Shown piece by piece: positions 53,189 through 60,913 of a DNA stretch of 64,000 nt (position 1 is the first letter of the stretch; the number at the start of each line of letters is the position of its first letter). Below the pieces are notes generated by a model. It was not told the origin of the DNA and made no database searches. It saw nothing but the letters and a program-made list of their open reading frames with translations. Made by a program: the position numbers and the translations under genes. Source of the stretch: Deltaproteobacteria bacterium (GTDB lineage Bacteria > Desulfobacterota > Desulfobaccia > Desulfobaccales > 0-14-0-80-60-11); assembly GCA_030018495.1 (NCBI GenBank), contig JASEFS010000001.1, positions 1 through 64,000 of the forward strand, read 5' to 3'.

Positions 53189-54364
53189 TCAGTCAAAAAT
53201 GTTTTTTATTTCGACCTCCCCTGAGACCATTCTGGGATCATCAGGAGGCACCCGGTAATCATCAAAACTAATCAGCCGCTCCTGGTGAATGCGGTCCAGG
53301 CTGTGGTAGCCGTTGCGCCGACGGGCGTTGTAGCCGTAATAAAGCGCATTGATGCCGGTTTCCAGGGCCTTGATAATGTTGGCGGCGCTGAAGGTCAGGG
53401 ACGGCTGAAAATCTTTGGGCGTGCAGATGTCCTGGCCGGAGCTGTGGCGGCGCAGCAGCGGGTGCTTGTAATGCTCGATAACAAAAGGGGTGAGGCGCCT
53501 GGCGGTGGAAACCGCCACCCGGCAGTCGGGAAAAATATAGGGGCGGCCGTAGAAGTCTTTGAGGGCGTAGACGCCGGTGCGCTTATAAATGCGGTACTCG
53601 TTTTTGCCGCGCCCGCGGGCAAAGCCGAAGCCGTCCACCTCCAGCGAGCCTTTTTCAACCAAATAAGTCAGGAGGCCGCTATGCCTGCGGTATAGGTCGG
53701 CCCATTTTTCTTGTTCAGCCAAGGCCTGGCTGAGGCGGGCCCGTTCCTGGGCCGAGATTTTTGCGGCTAGAGCCTGAAAAAACCATTCTTTGAGAACGTC
53801 GGCCGGCACCAACCCTGAGGGCGGCGGGCCCGGGCTGCGTTCGGCCCGATCGGCCAGGCGGGCGATGGCCGCACGCAGGTTTTTATTCTCCGGCAGCTTA
53901 CCGCTTTGCCTGGCATAGGGCGGCGGGAGCTGCACATGTTCCTCAATCAATTCCAGCAACTCCTTCCGGTCGAGGCCGCGCCGGGACAAAGACCGGCTGC
54001 GCTTCAGAAAATAGGGCATTATCTGGAAAAGGATGACCGCAAGCACAGGGTCCGGAAGGCTTGGATTATCCCGGTTGGACTCGGGGATATCGCCCAATAC
54101 GGACCGGCGCATCTCCTCCCACCCTACGGGGTCAAAGTCGGCATACTGCTCAAGCAGCGATTCCAGTTTGACGGTCTTTATAAAAGCGGAATCCTGGGCC
54201 TTGATTAACAGGGGGCTGGAAGGAACAGGATTGCCTTGGGAATCCAGCTCGGCGGGTGGATTGGCTTCAAGTTCCTGGGCTATGTAGGGATCGAAGACAA
54301 GGGGCAGATATAAGAAATTCCCGGCCACCAACAGACCGGGATGGCAGTTCCACAGTCGCCGCAT
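53189..54364 (-). CDS. E2-like (UBC-fold) protein with N-terminal extension
   Basis: 391 residues from ATG 54364, which overlaps the stop of the Ubl gene (TGATG). The C-terminal region reads like a ubiquitin-conjugating core: a strand pair (NEYRIYKRTG, YIFPDCRVAVST), then RRLTPFVIEHYKHPLL, and HSSGQDICTPKDF where H301-P302 and C314 match the HPN..G.ICL motif of E2 enzymes; PSLTFSAANIIKALETGI then resembles the E2 helix after the active Cys. Residues 1-230 are an extension of unknown role with a helix-rich centre. The E2 call is by motif alignment only. Confidence 0.6.
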   Translation of the reverse strand: MRRLWNCHPGLLVAGNFLYLPLVFDPYIAQELEANPPAELDSQGNPVPSSPLLIKAQDSAFIKTVKLESLLEQYADFDPVGWEEMRRSVLGDIPESNRDNPSLPDPVLAVILFQIMPYFLKRSRSLSRRGLDRKELLELIEEHVQLPPPYARQSGKLPENKNLRAAIARLADRAERSPGPPPSGLVPADVLKEWFFQALAAKISAQERARLSQALAEQEKWADLYRRHSGLLTYLVEKGSLEVDGFGFARGRGKNEYRIYKRTGVYALKDFYGRPYIFPDCRVAVSTARRLTPFVIEHYKHPLLRRHSSGQDICTPKDFQPSLTFSAANIIKALETGINALYYGYNARRRNGYHSLDRIHQERLISFDDYRVPPDDPRMVSGEVEIKNIFD

Positions 54365-54762
54365 CAAATGAATCTCGAGGCTCCTGCCGGCCGACCGAAC
54401 CCTCCTTCCTGGGGTTTGATAGCTCGTATCGGCACATAGAGATATTTTTCCCCTGCTTCGGTTTCTTCTATGACTGCGCCTTCCAGGGCGCCGCCTTTGA
54501 TTTCCCGGCCGCGAAAAAGCAGTTTGCCGCCTTGGAGCTGGCGGTTGATGTCTTCGAGAATGACCTGCTCTTCAATGCTGAGGTTCTGGCGGTGCAAAGC
54601 GTCGTCGACCAATTCCTTGAGGGGGAGATGTTCATAGGTGCCGGGGTCATACACCACGACCAGCCCTTCGCCGGCCTGGCCCGGTAGAATTTCCAGAACC
54701 AGGGGCAGTTTTTCCCGGCGCTCTCCAGGGCGCCGCTCTTTTTGCAATACAGTTTCCGTCAT
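54364..54762 (-). CDS. Ubiquitin-like beta-grasp protein (precursor with Gly-Gly)
   Basis: 132 residues; first gene of the operon, with CTGGAG about 6 bases before the ATG. Predicted strands LPLVLEIL (19-26) and GLVVVYD (33-39), a helix (47-75), then GKLLFRGREI (79-88), which parallels QRLIFAGKQL of ubiquitin, and EKYLYVPIRAI (105-115), parallel to its last strand. The chain continues to EGG (119-121) and then an 11-residue tail FGRPAGASRFI. Cleavage after the Gly pair by the neighbouring JAMM would expose a mature C-terminus. An N-terminal extension (1-18) is charged. The assignment is by pattern, not by search. Confidence 0.55.
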   Translation of the reverse strand: MTETVLQKERRPGERREKLPLVLEILPGQAGEGLVVVYDPGTYEHLPLKELVDDALHRQNLSIEEQVILEDINRQLQGGKLLFRGREIKGGALEGAVIEETEAGEKYLYVPIRAIKPQEGGFGRPAGASRFI

Positions 54763-54847
54763 GTCAGGCTCCAGAGTATGGTGACCAGCCCACCGACAAA
54801 GGCGAGCGGCATCATTTTCTCTAAAATTTCCAAATAATTATAAGCTA

Positions 54848-54876
54848 ATAATAATGTGAAAAGTCAAATATGTCAA
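54848..54876 (-). promoter_or_regulatory. Promoter of the Ubl operon
   Basis: On the minus strand a perfect TTGACA (54876-54871), 17-base spacer and TATTAT (54853-54848, five of six). The surrounding 54815-54880 is strongly AT-rich compared with the genes on either side. A transcript would start near 54841, leaving a leader of about 80 bases, and separates the Ubl operon from the HdrA genes upstream. Confidence 0.65.
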
Positions 54877-54912
54877 GGAGGTTAATAGCCGCATGCCGCC
54901 CCATGGCCTTGG

Positions 54913-56541
54913 CTAAGGGGTCATTTTATTTTTTGGGGAAAGCAGACGCATCACCCGGGCGGCCGCGGCGCTCCCCTGGCAGACGGTTTCCGAGATATCC
55001 TGGGGGCCCTGGCAGGTGCCGGCCAGAAAAACGCCGGGCAAAGTGGAGTCCACGGGGTACAGAGTGGGGTGGCGCCCGCGGAGAAAGCCGAAAGCATCCC
55101 GCTCAGGGAAGGCTTCCTCAAAAACCGGCAATTCTTTGGGCGCCTGAAGGCCCGCGGCCAGAACCGCCAGGTCCACGGTGAGCTGCGCCCGCTGACCGGC
55201 TTGCTGATCATCATAGTGGATCACCGGGCGGCCCAAGGCATCGGCTTCGACGCGGCCGGGCAGGCCTTTGATGAAGCGCACTCCGGCCTTTTTCGCCCGC
55301 AGATAGAGTTCTTCAAAGCCCTTGCCGGAAGTGCGGATGTCGTTGAAAAAGATGGTGGCCTGAATCTCAGGGTCATGCTCCAGGGCCAGCATGGCCTCCT
55401 TGATGGACGCGGTGCAACAGATTCCGGAACAATACGGCAGAAAACGCCGGTCCCGGGAACCGACGCATTGGATAAAGGCCAGGGACTTGACCGGGGTCCC
55501 GTCCGGGGCGATGAGGCTGCCGCCGGTGGGCCCGGTGGCGCACACCAGACGCTCGTATTCCAGAGCGGTGAGGACCCGGGGAATCCTGCCGTAGCCGTAC
55601 TCGCTTTTGACGGCGGGGTCCAGGGGCCGGGCACCGGTGGCCAAGATGACGGCTCCCACCGCGAGCTTTTTTTTGACCGGTGCGACTCCCAGGTCAATGG
55701 CCTGGTGGTCGCAGGCCGCCACGCACATCTGGCAGTCGATGCAGTACTCTTTTTCCAGGGTGGCGCTCAGGGGCACGGCTTGGGCGAAAATGATGCGGAT
55801 GCATTTTCTGGGTTTGAGGCCCAAATTCCAGCGGCTGGGCACAATAACCGGGCAGACTTCGGCGCAGGAGCCGCAGCCCACACATTTGGCCATGTCCACA
55901 TAGCGGGGTTTGAGGGTGACCGTGACTTCAAACGCGCCGGCCCGGCCGCTGATAGAGTCCAGGTCGGCAAAAGTAAGAAGTTCGATGTTATTGTGGGTGG
56001 CCACCTCCACCAGGCGGGGGCCCAGGATGCAGATGGAGCAATCCAGAGTCGGGAAGGTCTTGTCCAGTTGGGCCATGGTCCCGCCGATGCTGAGGGAGGA
56101 GTCCACCAGATAGACCCGGTGGCCGGCGTCGGCCAGGTCCAGGGCGGCCTGACAGCCGCCGATGCCGCCTCCCACCACCAGGACGTCTCTAGATGCAGGG
56201 GCAGGCCTTGGGGCGGCTTCGGGAGGAGCCGCGCAGGCCAGAGTGAGGACTCCCGCCGCGGTCTCCGGATCGGAAATGGAAAGGAGGTCGATTACAGGCG
56301 GGGCTTTTTCTCCGAACACGCGGCGGAACAAATCGGCATTCACTTCCGGACCGCAGGCCGCGATGAGGAGCCCTTCCGGTTCGCTGGCAAGATAGTTCTT
56401 CAATTCCTTGAGGCCGGCAGGAGTGCACAGGGGTGCCGGCAGGCGCGCCGCCAGTCCGCCCCGGGCCAGGTACTCTTGCAGGACCCGGAGGTCGATTTTC
56501 AAGTCCGGACAGGGACAGATAAGGACTTTGTTTATCGTCAT
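54913..56541 (-). CDS. HdrA-type flavin/iron-sulfur oxidoreductase subunit
   Basis: 542 residues. FAD-binding GGGIGG (124-129), the HdrA cysteine block TMAQLDKTFPTLDCSICILG (155-174) that binds an extra cluster, two ferredoxin motifs CVGCGSCAEVCP (220-231) and CIDCQMCVAACD (267-278), and the C-terminal GVFLAGTCQGPQDI FAD segment. It resembles QmoA/HdrA and would pass electrons between a donor and HdrBC-like or membrane partners. Good GGTGGGAA before the ATG. Last gene of a five-gene HdrA cluster on the minus strand. Confidence 0.92.
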   Translation of the reverse strand: MTINKVLICPCPDLKIDLRVLQEYLARGGLAARLPAPLCTPAGLKELKNYLASEPEGLLIAACGPEVNADLFRRVFGEKAPPVIDLLSISDPETAAGVLTLACAAPPEAAPRPAPASRDVLVVGGGIGGCQAALDLADAGHRVYLVDSSLSIGGTMAQLDKTFPTLDCSICILGPRLVEVATHNNIELLTFADLDSISGRAGAFEVTVTLKPRYVDMAKCVGCGSCAEVCPVIVPSRWNLGLKPRKCIRIIFAQAVPLSATLEKEYCIDCQMCVAACDHQAIDLGVAPVKKKLAVGAVILATGARPLDPAVKSEYGYGRIPRVLTALEYERLVCATGPTGGSLIAPDGTPVKSLAFIQCVGSRDRRFLPYCSGICCTASIKEAMLALEHDPEIQATIFFNDIRTSGKGFEELYLRAKKAGVRFIKGLPGRVEADALGRPVIHYDDQQAGQRAQLTVDLAVLAAGLQAPKELPVFEEAFPERDAFGFLRGRHPTLYPVDSTLPGVFLAGTCQGPQDISETVCQGSAAAARVMRLLSPKNKMTP

Positions 56542-56767
56542 ATTCCCACCTAAAAATCCACGGCGAAAAGGGGAAAAGGGGAAAAGGCGAAAGAGGTCAG
56601 AAAAAAATATTTTCTTGTCAAAACCATTTGCTTCACCAGAAAAAAGTTAACTCCTTCAAGCCGAAAGGAAACCTGATTGAGAGATATCACCAAGTGGCGA
56701 TTGAGCCAGGTGACACAGGCGTCTCTGCGAGAGCGGAGGTTGAAGCCTGCGGCTGCAAATAACACCT
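56542..56767. repeat. GGGGAAAA runs and CACAGGC palindrome
   Basis: A GGCGAAAAGGGGAAAA-type tandem run at 56561-56592 and a decayed CACAGGC..GCCTGCGGCT palindrome at 56711-56757 separate the two HdrA genes. The same repeat pair recurs in the next gap (59141-59307). Confidence 0.7.
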
Positions 56768-59140
56768 CTATTCTGGGTTTCCCTTTTCTCCTTTTCCCCT
56801 TTTCGTCTTTTCCCCCTTCTCCAGGGCCTCGGCCATTTCCCGGATAACCTTTTGAAATACCCTCCCCTCGGTGGCGGATATCCAGGCCAGGCGCAGGCGG
56901 TCGGGATCGATGCCCTTTTTGGCCAGTTTGGTTTTCAGTTTCTCCACCCTCTCCCGGGCGCGCAGATTGCCGGACACGTAATGGCAGTCCCCCGGGGGAT
57001 GGCACCCGGACACCAGGACCAGGCCGGCGCCCTTCTCAAAGGCGTGCAGAATGAAATTGGGATGCACCCGTCCGGCGCACATGGTGCGGATGATGCGCAC
57101 CTGGGGGGAATATTGCAGGCGCGAGACCCCGGCGAAATCGGCCCCGGCATAGGAGCACCAGTTGCAGCAAAAGGCCAGGATTTTGCTTTCGGGGTCGGAG
57201 GCCAGGGCCTCGTCGATCTGCGCCAGAAGCATGGCATCGGTAAAGCCCAGAGAAGTGATGGCGCCGCTGGGACAGGTGCCGGCGCAGATGCCGCAGCCCT
57301 TGCAGGCCGCGGTTATGACCCGGGCTTTGGGTTCCTCCTCGGTGCCCGCCATGACAATGGCCTGAAACGGACAGTCCTCGGCGCAGAAGCCGCAGCCCAG
57401 GCAAAGCTCTTCGTTGACTTCGGCGACCAGGCCTTCCAGCGTGATGGCGTCGTGGGCGAACAGGGCCAGCACCTTGGCCGCCGCGCCCGAGGCCTGGGTC
57501 AGGGATTCGGCGATGTCCTTGGGGCCCTGGCAGGAGCCGGCCAGATAAATGCCGTCCAGGACGGTTTCCAAGGGCTTGAGTTTGGGGTGGGACTCCAGGA
57601 AAAAGCCGTCCGGCCCCACGGGCAGTTTCAGCACTTCTCTCAAGGGCGCGCCGTTGCCGGGAGTCAGCCCCACCGCAAGAACGGCCAAATCAACCTGGTC
57701 TTCGGAAGTTGACCGGAACAATTCATTGTGCGCTCTAATCAGGAGCCGGCTGTCACCCGCGGCTTGAATATCTTCAACTTTGCCTCTTAAAAACAGGATG
57801 CCTGCGTCACGGGCGGCGTTGTAAAGCGCTTCCCAATCCTTTTTGACCGTGCGGATGTCCCGGTAATAAATGCGGATGCGGGCTTCGGGCAGGCGGTCCT
57901 TGAGCTCCAAAGCCTGGCGCAGGGCGGTGGGGCAGCAGATGCGGGAGCAGGCCCGGTTGCCGTCTTCCTCCCGGGAGCCCACGCACATGATAAAGGCGAT
58001 ATCCCGGGGTTGCTTTTCGCTGTAGGGCAGGAGCACCCGGCCCCGGGTGGGGCCGTCAGGGGCCAGGAGGCGTTCCAGATTTAAGGTGGTGACGACTCCG
58101 GGAAGTGCGGCCCAGGCCTCATAACGGGTGCCAACGGGGTCAAACGGCTTGAAACCGGTGGCCACTACCATGGCCCCCACCGTAAAGCGGTGCTCCGTTT
58201 CTTGAAAATCAAGGCTGACAGCCCCCTGGGGGCAGGCCTGGAGGCACCGGGCGCAACGGTCGCAGTGGGCCGCATCCACCACATAGCGGGCCGGAAACGC
58301 GGTGGGGGAGGGCAGGAAGATGGCCGTCCGGAAGGCCAACCCGGCTTGGCGTTCGTCCGGCACCTGAATGGGGCAGGCCGAGGCGCAAAGGCCGCAAAGG
58401 TCGCAGGTATCGGCCACGGCAGGGACTGATTGACGCACAACAATGTCAAAGTTGCCTAAGTGGCCGGAAACCTCGGTTATCTCGCCGCCGGTGAGCACCG
58501 TGATACCGGGATGGTGGGCGACCGCAGCCATGAGCGGGTTGATTAAGGAAAGTGCGGTCTGACCGTGAGGGAAGGTGCGGTTCAGCAGATTGGCCATGCC
58601 GCCCAGGATCGGCTCCCGCTCCACTATGATAACGGGATGTCCGGCGTCGGCGATGTCCAGGGCGGCCCTCAGGCCTGCGGGGCCGCCGCCGATGACCAGG
58701 GCCCGGCGGGTGACGGGCACCTGGCGGTCGGCCAGGGGGCGGGCCAGGCGGGCCTTGGCCAAGCCCATGCGGATTAGTTCCAGGGCTTTGACCGCAGCCG
58801 CGTCAGGTTCGCCGCTGTGGACCCAGGTGCAGTGTTCCCGGAGGTTGACAAGTTCCAGCAGGTAGGGATTGAGGCCGCTCTCTATTAACAAACGCCGGAA
58901 GGTGAGCTCGTGGAGCTTGGGGGAGCAGGCCGCGATGACCACCCTGTTTATACCGAAGTGCTCAATATCCTTTTGTATCTCCTTTTGGCCGGCCTCGGAG
59001 CAGGTGTACAGGTGGTGGCGGCAGACCGCCACATCGGGAAGATGCTGCGCCTGGTTCACCAGGGCCTCAGGGTCGACGGTCCCGGCGATGTTCAGGCCGC
59101 AGTGGCAAATGTAGAGTCCGAGGCGCAAATCTTCGGTCAT
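56768..59140 (-). CDS. HdrA-MvhD fusion (QmoB-like)
   Basis: 790 residues. N-terminal HdrA domain with FAD loop GGGPAG (151-156) and ferredoxin motifs CDLCGLCASACP (246-257) and CDRCARCLQACP (293-304); later CLGCGFCAEDCP and CKGCGICAGTCP; then an MvhD domain (about 650-765) with FCCNWCSYAGAD and MCAGRVHPN. MvhD accepts electrons from hydrogenase or formate dehydrogenase. The cysteines of the HdrA block are replaced (NRTFPHGQTALSLINPL), so one cluster is missing here. The last 19 residues (EKGEKTKRGKGEKGNPE region) are encoded by a GGGGAAAA repeat. Confidence 0.9.
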   Translation of the reverse strand: MTEDLRLGLYICHCGLNIAGTVDPEALVNQAQHLPDVAVCRHHLYTCSEAGQKEIQKDIEHFGINRVVIAACSPKLHELTFRRLLIESGLNPYLLELVNLREHCTWVHSGEPDAAAVKALELIRMGLAKARLARPLADRQVPVTRRALVIGGGPAGLRAALDIADAGHPVIIVEREPILGGMANLLNRTFPHGQTALSLINPLMAAVAHHPGITVLTGGEITEVSGHLGNFDIVVRQSVPAVADTCDLCGLCASACPIQVPDERQAGLAFRTAIFLPSPTAFPARYVVDAAHCDRCARCLQACPQGAVSLDFQETEHRFTVGAMVVATGFKPFDPVGTRYEAWAALPGVVTTLNLERLLAPDGPTRGRVLLPYSEKQPRDIAFIMCVGSREEDGNRACSRICCPTALRQALELKDRLPEARIRIYYRDIRTVKKDWEALYNAARDAGILFLRGKVEDIQAAGDSRLLIRAHNELFRSTSEDQVDLAVLAVGLTPGNGAPLREVLKLPVGPDGFFLESHPKLKPLETVLDGIYLAGSCQGPKDIAESLTQASGAAAKVLALFAHDAITLEGLVAEVNEELCLGCGFCAEDCPFQAIVMAGTEEEPKARVITAACKGCGICAGTCPSGAITSLGFTDAMLLAQIDEALASDPESKILAFCCNWCSYAGADFAGVSRLQYSPQVRIIRTMCAGRVHPNFILHAFEKGAGLVLVSGCHPPGDCHYVSGNLRARERVEKLKTKLAKKGIDPDRLRLAWISATEGRVFQKVIREMAEALEKGEKTKRGKGEKGNPE

Positions 59141-59307
59141 AGTAATCTAAGGCGAAAAGGGGAAAAGGGGAAACGAGTAAAACACATTCATCATAGAGTT
59201 AATCCTTAGGCATAGCCAAGTGGCACAGGCGTCTCGCCTGTGAAAACCGCAGGCTAAAGCCTGCGGCTACATGATGGTAGCCTTTTTCGCCTTTTCCACT
59301 TTTTGTC
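59141..59307. repeat. GGGGAAAA runs flanking CACAGGC palindrome
   Basis: A GGCGAAAAGGGGAAAA run at about 59152-59175 and a decayed reverse copy at about 59281-59304 bracket the palindrome at 59221-59270 (CACAGGCG/CGCCTGTG, then GCAGGCTAAAGCCTGC). Confidence 0.75.
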
Positions 59308-60150
59308 CTATCCTTCGAGGAGTTTTCCTACCGCATGACTCCAAGCCTGGGAAAATTCCCCCGGCACGGCCACAACTTCCTCCCGGACCAGGGTAATCGC
59401 ATCCTGGTCGCAAATGTTGGTGCAGACGCCGCAAAAGCTGCAGACCCCGAGCTTGGGAAAGACCCGATCGCCTTCCCGGACGATGGCCTTGACCGGGCAG
59501 AGGTTTACGCATTTCAAGCAGTTATCCGGGCATTTTGTATCATCAATGCTGAGATGGCCGATAAATTGGGGCGTCACGCGGATGGAGCCGTACTCGCAGA
59601 CCGTCAGACACTGAGTGCAGCGCAGGCACAGGTCCGGCTCCGGCATGGTCTGGCCCGCGGCCTCGTCCAGGACAATGGCCTGGCGGGGGCAAATATCCAG
59701 ACATTTGTGGCAAAGCTTGGGGCATTCATCAAGGCTGTTCGTTACGAGCTGCAACTGCTGGCGGCACCAGTGGACGTCGCCCTCCGGCAGGGGAGGGCAG
59801 GGCTCCGGGCACTTGCCCTTGTCCATGTCCATCTTGGGATAAAACGGTGCCAGGCCCTCGTGGTCCGCGAAGATGGTCTTGGGTTCGCCGTTCACCGTAA
59901 GAGTGATCGCGGCCGCAGGGCAGAAGTGGGAGCAGATTTCACAAAGCACGCAGAGCCGGGGGTCGATGTCGATGTCCAGGTCGTCCTCGCCGGGGATGAT
60001 GCTGACGGCCTGGCGGGGGCATACCAGCATACATATGTCGCATTTCAGACAGGCCTTCCTGTCCAGACGCAGGCGCACCTGGTCCACGAACATCCTGAGG
60101 GTCAGCTCCAAATAAGCGTCAGTCTCGCGTTTGACAACCTGAACGTGCAT
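59308..60150 (-). CDS. Polyferredoxin with six [4Fe-4S] motifs
   Basis: 280 residues. Six cysteine clusters in series: CLKCDICMLVCP, CVLCEICSHFCP, CPKLCHKCLDICP, CLRCTQCLTVCEYG, CPDNCLKCVNLCP and CSFCGVCTNICD, with the middle pair separated by a Cys/Pro-rich insert (KCPEPCPPLPEG). It probably carries electrons between the HdrA proteins on either side. No Shine-Dalgarno site is seen before the ATG. Nothing indicates a membrane anchor. Confidence 0.88.
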   Translation of the reverse strand: MHVQVVKRETDAYLELTLRMFVDQVRLRLDRKACLKCDICMLVCPRQAVSIIPGEDDLDIDIDPRLCVLCEICSHFCPAAAITLTVNGEPKTIFADHEGLAPFYPKMDMDKGKCPEPCPPLPEGDVHWCRQQLQLVTNSLDECPKLCHKCLDICPRQAIVLDEAAGQTMPEPDLCLRCTQCLTVCEYGSIRVTPQFIGHLSIDDTKCPDNCLKCVNLCPVKAIVREGDRVFPKLGVCSFCGVCTNICDQDAITLVREEVVAVPGEFSQAWSHAVGKLLEG

Positions 60151-60360
60151 TTGGGAAAAACCCGATCACAGGCTGAAGCCTGCGGCTATAGTTATGCCCC
60201 TTGCCTGCAGCGCGGCGACAGATGAAAGCCGGGCACGGCCCGCGGCAGCTTACTCTCTGACAAAGCCGGGGGCACAAGGCGTGTCGCCCGGGTTGCAAAA
60301 AAGCTGTTGCGACTGCCGGGGCCATTCAGTAATTGCGATAAGCAGGGCGGAGGCCATGAA
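60151..60360. other. Gap with CACAGGC-type half repeat
   Basis: Contains the half unit CACAGGCTGAAGCCTGCGGC at 60167-60186. No gene. Confidence 0.6.
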
Positions 60361-60780
60361 CTATTTCCGGTTGCCCTCCAGGCGCTTATGGAATTCCCGG
60401 GCCTTGAGCTTCAACCGGCGACGGCGCAGGTTGATCTTGACGTCGGGAAATTCCGCCAAGAGGAAATCAAATTTGTCGCACGGCTCCAAATCCGGGCACA
60501 AGGAGCAGTTCTCGAACCCGCGAGCCGTGGCGCAGTCGCGGATGGGGCAGAGTTCGGTGCCGCGGCCACCCTTGCAACTGGGGCAATCCTTGTGCACCAG
60601 GAACCAGTCCAGGCCTTTGCGGAATTCCACAAAATCGAAGGTCTCATCGCCCGGGAAGCAGTGAATCCACCAGTTGGCCCGGAAGCGGGTCACATATTCC
60701 TTGAGCCGGGCCACGGTTTGCAAAAACCCGTGGTGGCCCAACTGGCAGTCATCACACAAGCCGCAGTAACTTTCTCTCAT
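60361..60780 (-). CDS. DUF3795 cysteine-rich protein
   Basis: 139 residues with cysteines in CGLCDDCQLGH, CPSCKGGRGTELCPIRDCATARGFENCSLC and CDKF: the DUF3795 pattern of a zinc- or cluster-binding protein. AAGGAGAAAC precedes the ATG. It lies between the polyferredoxin and the double HdrA. It may be an assembly factor or a redox sensor; the role is unknown. Confidence 0.85.
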   Translation of the reverse strand: MRESYCGLCDDCQLGHHGFLQTVARLKEYVTRFRANWWIHCFPGDETFDFVEFRKGLDWFLVHKDCPSCKGGRGTELCPIRDCATARGFENCSLCPDLEPCDKFDFLLAEFPDVKINLRRRRLKLKAREFHKRLEGNRK

Positions 60781-60913
60781 GGCGTTTCTCCTTCGGAAGC
60801 TGTCAGCCGTCAGCTATCAGCTTTAAGCTTTCAATTTTGGCCCATATAATGAATCGTAAATTAAATTTATTTAATCTTTCATTAATTTTTTCATATAGCT
60901 GACAGCTGACAGC
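60781..60913. repeat. Heptanucleotide debris around an AT-rich core
   Basis: AGCTATC/AGCTTTA units at about 60797-60835 and AGCTGAC units at about 60896-60913 border 60 AT-rich bases. The AT-rich part may hold a promoter for the DUF3795 gene, but no hexamer pair is convincing. Confidence 0.6.

Noticed and set aside
47490-54762. Classical PRTRC cassette or CBASS as an explanation for the Ubl operon
   Set aside because: No ParB-like gene, no cyclic-nucleotide synthase and no CBASS effector are visible, and PRTRC cassettes as I know them do not include a ClpX-type ATPase. A distant relation through E1/JAMM remains possible.
55069-56553. 494-codon plus-strand frame opposite the HdrA gene
   Set aside because: Antisense shadow of an iron-sulfur protein; Gly/Gln/His-rich.
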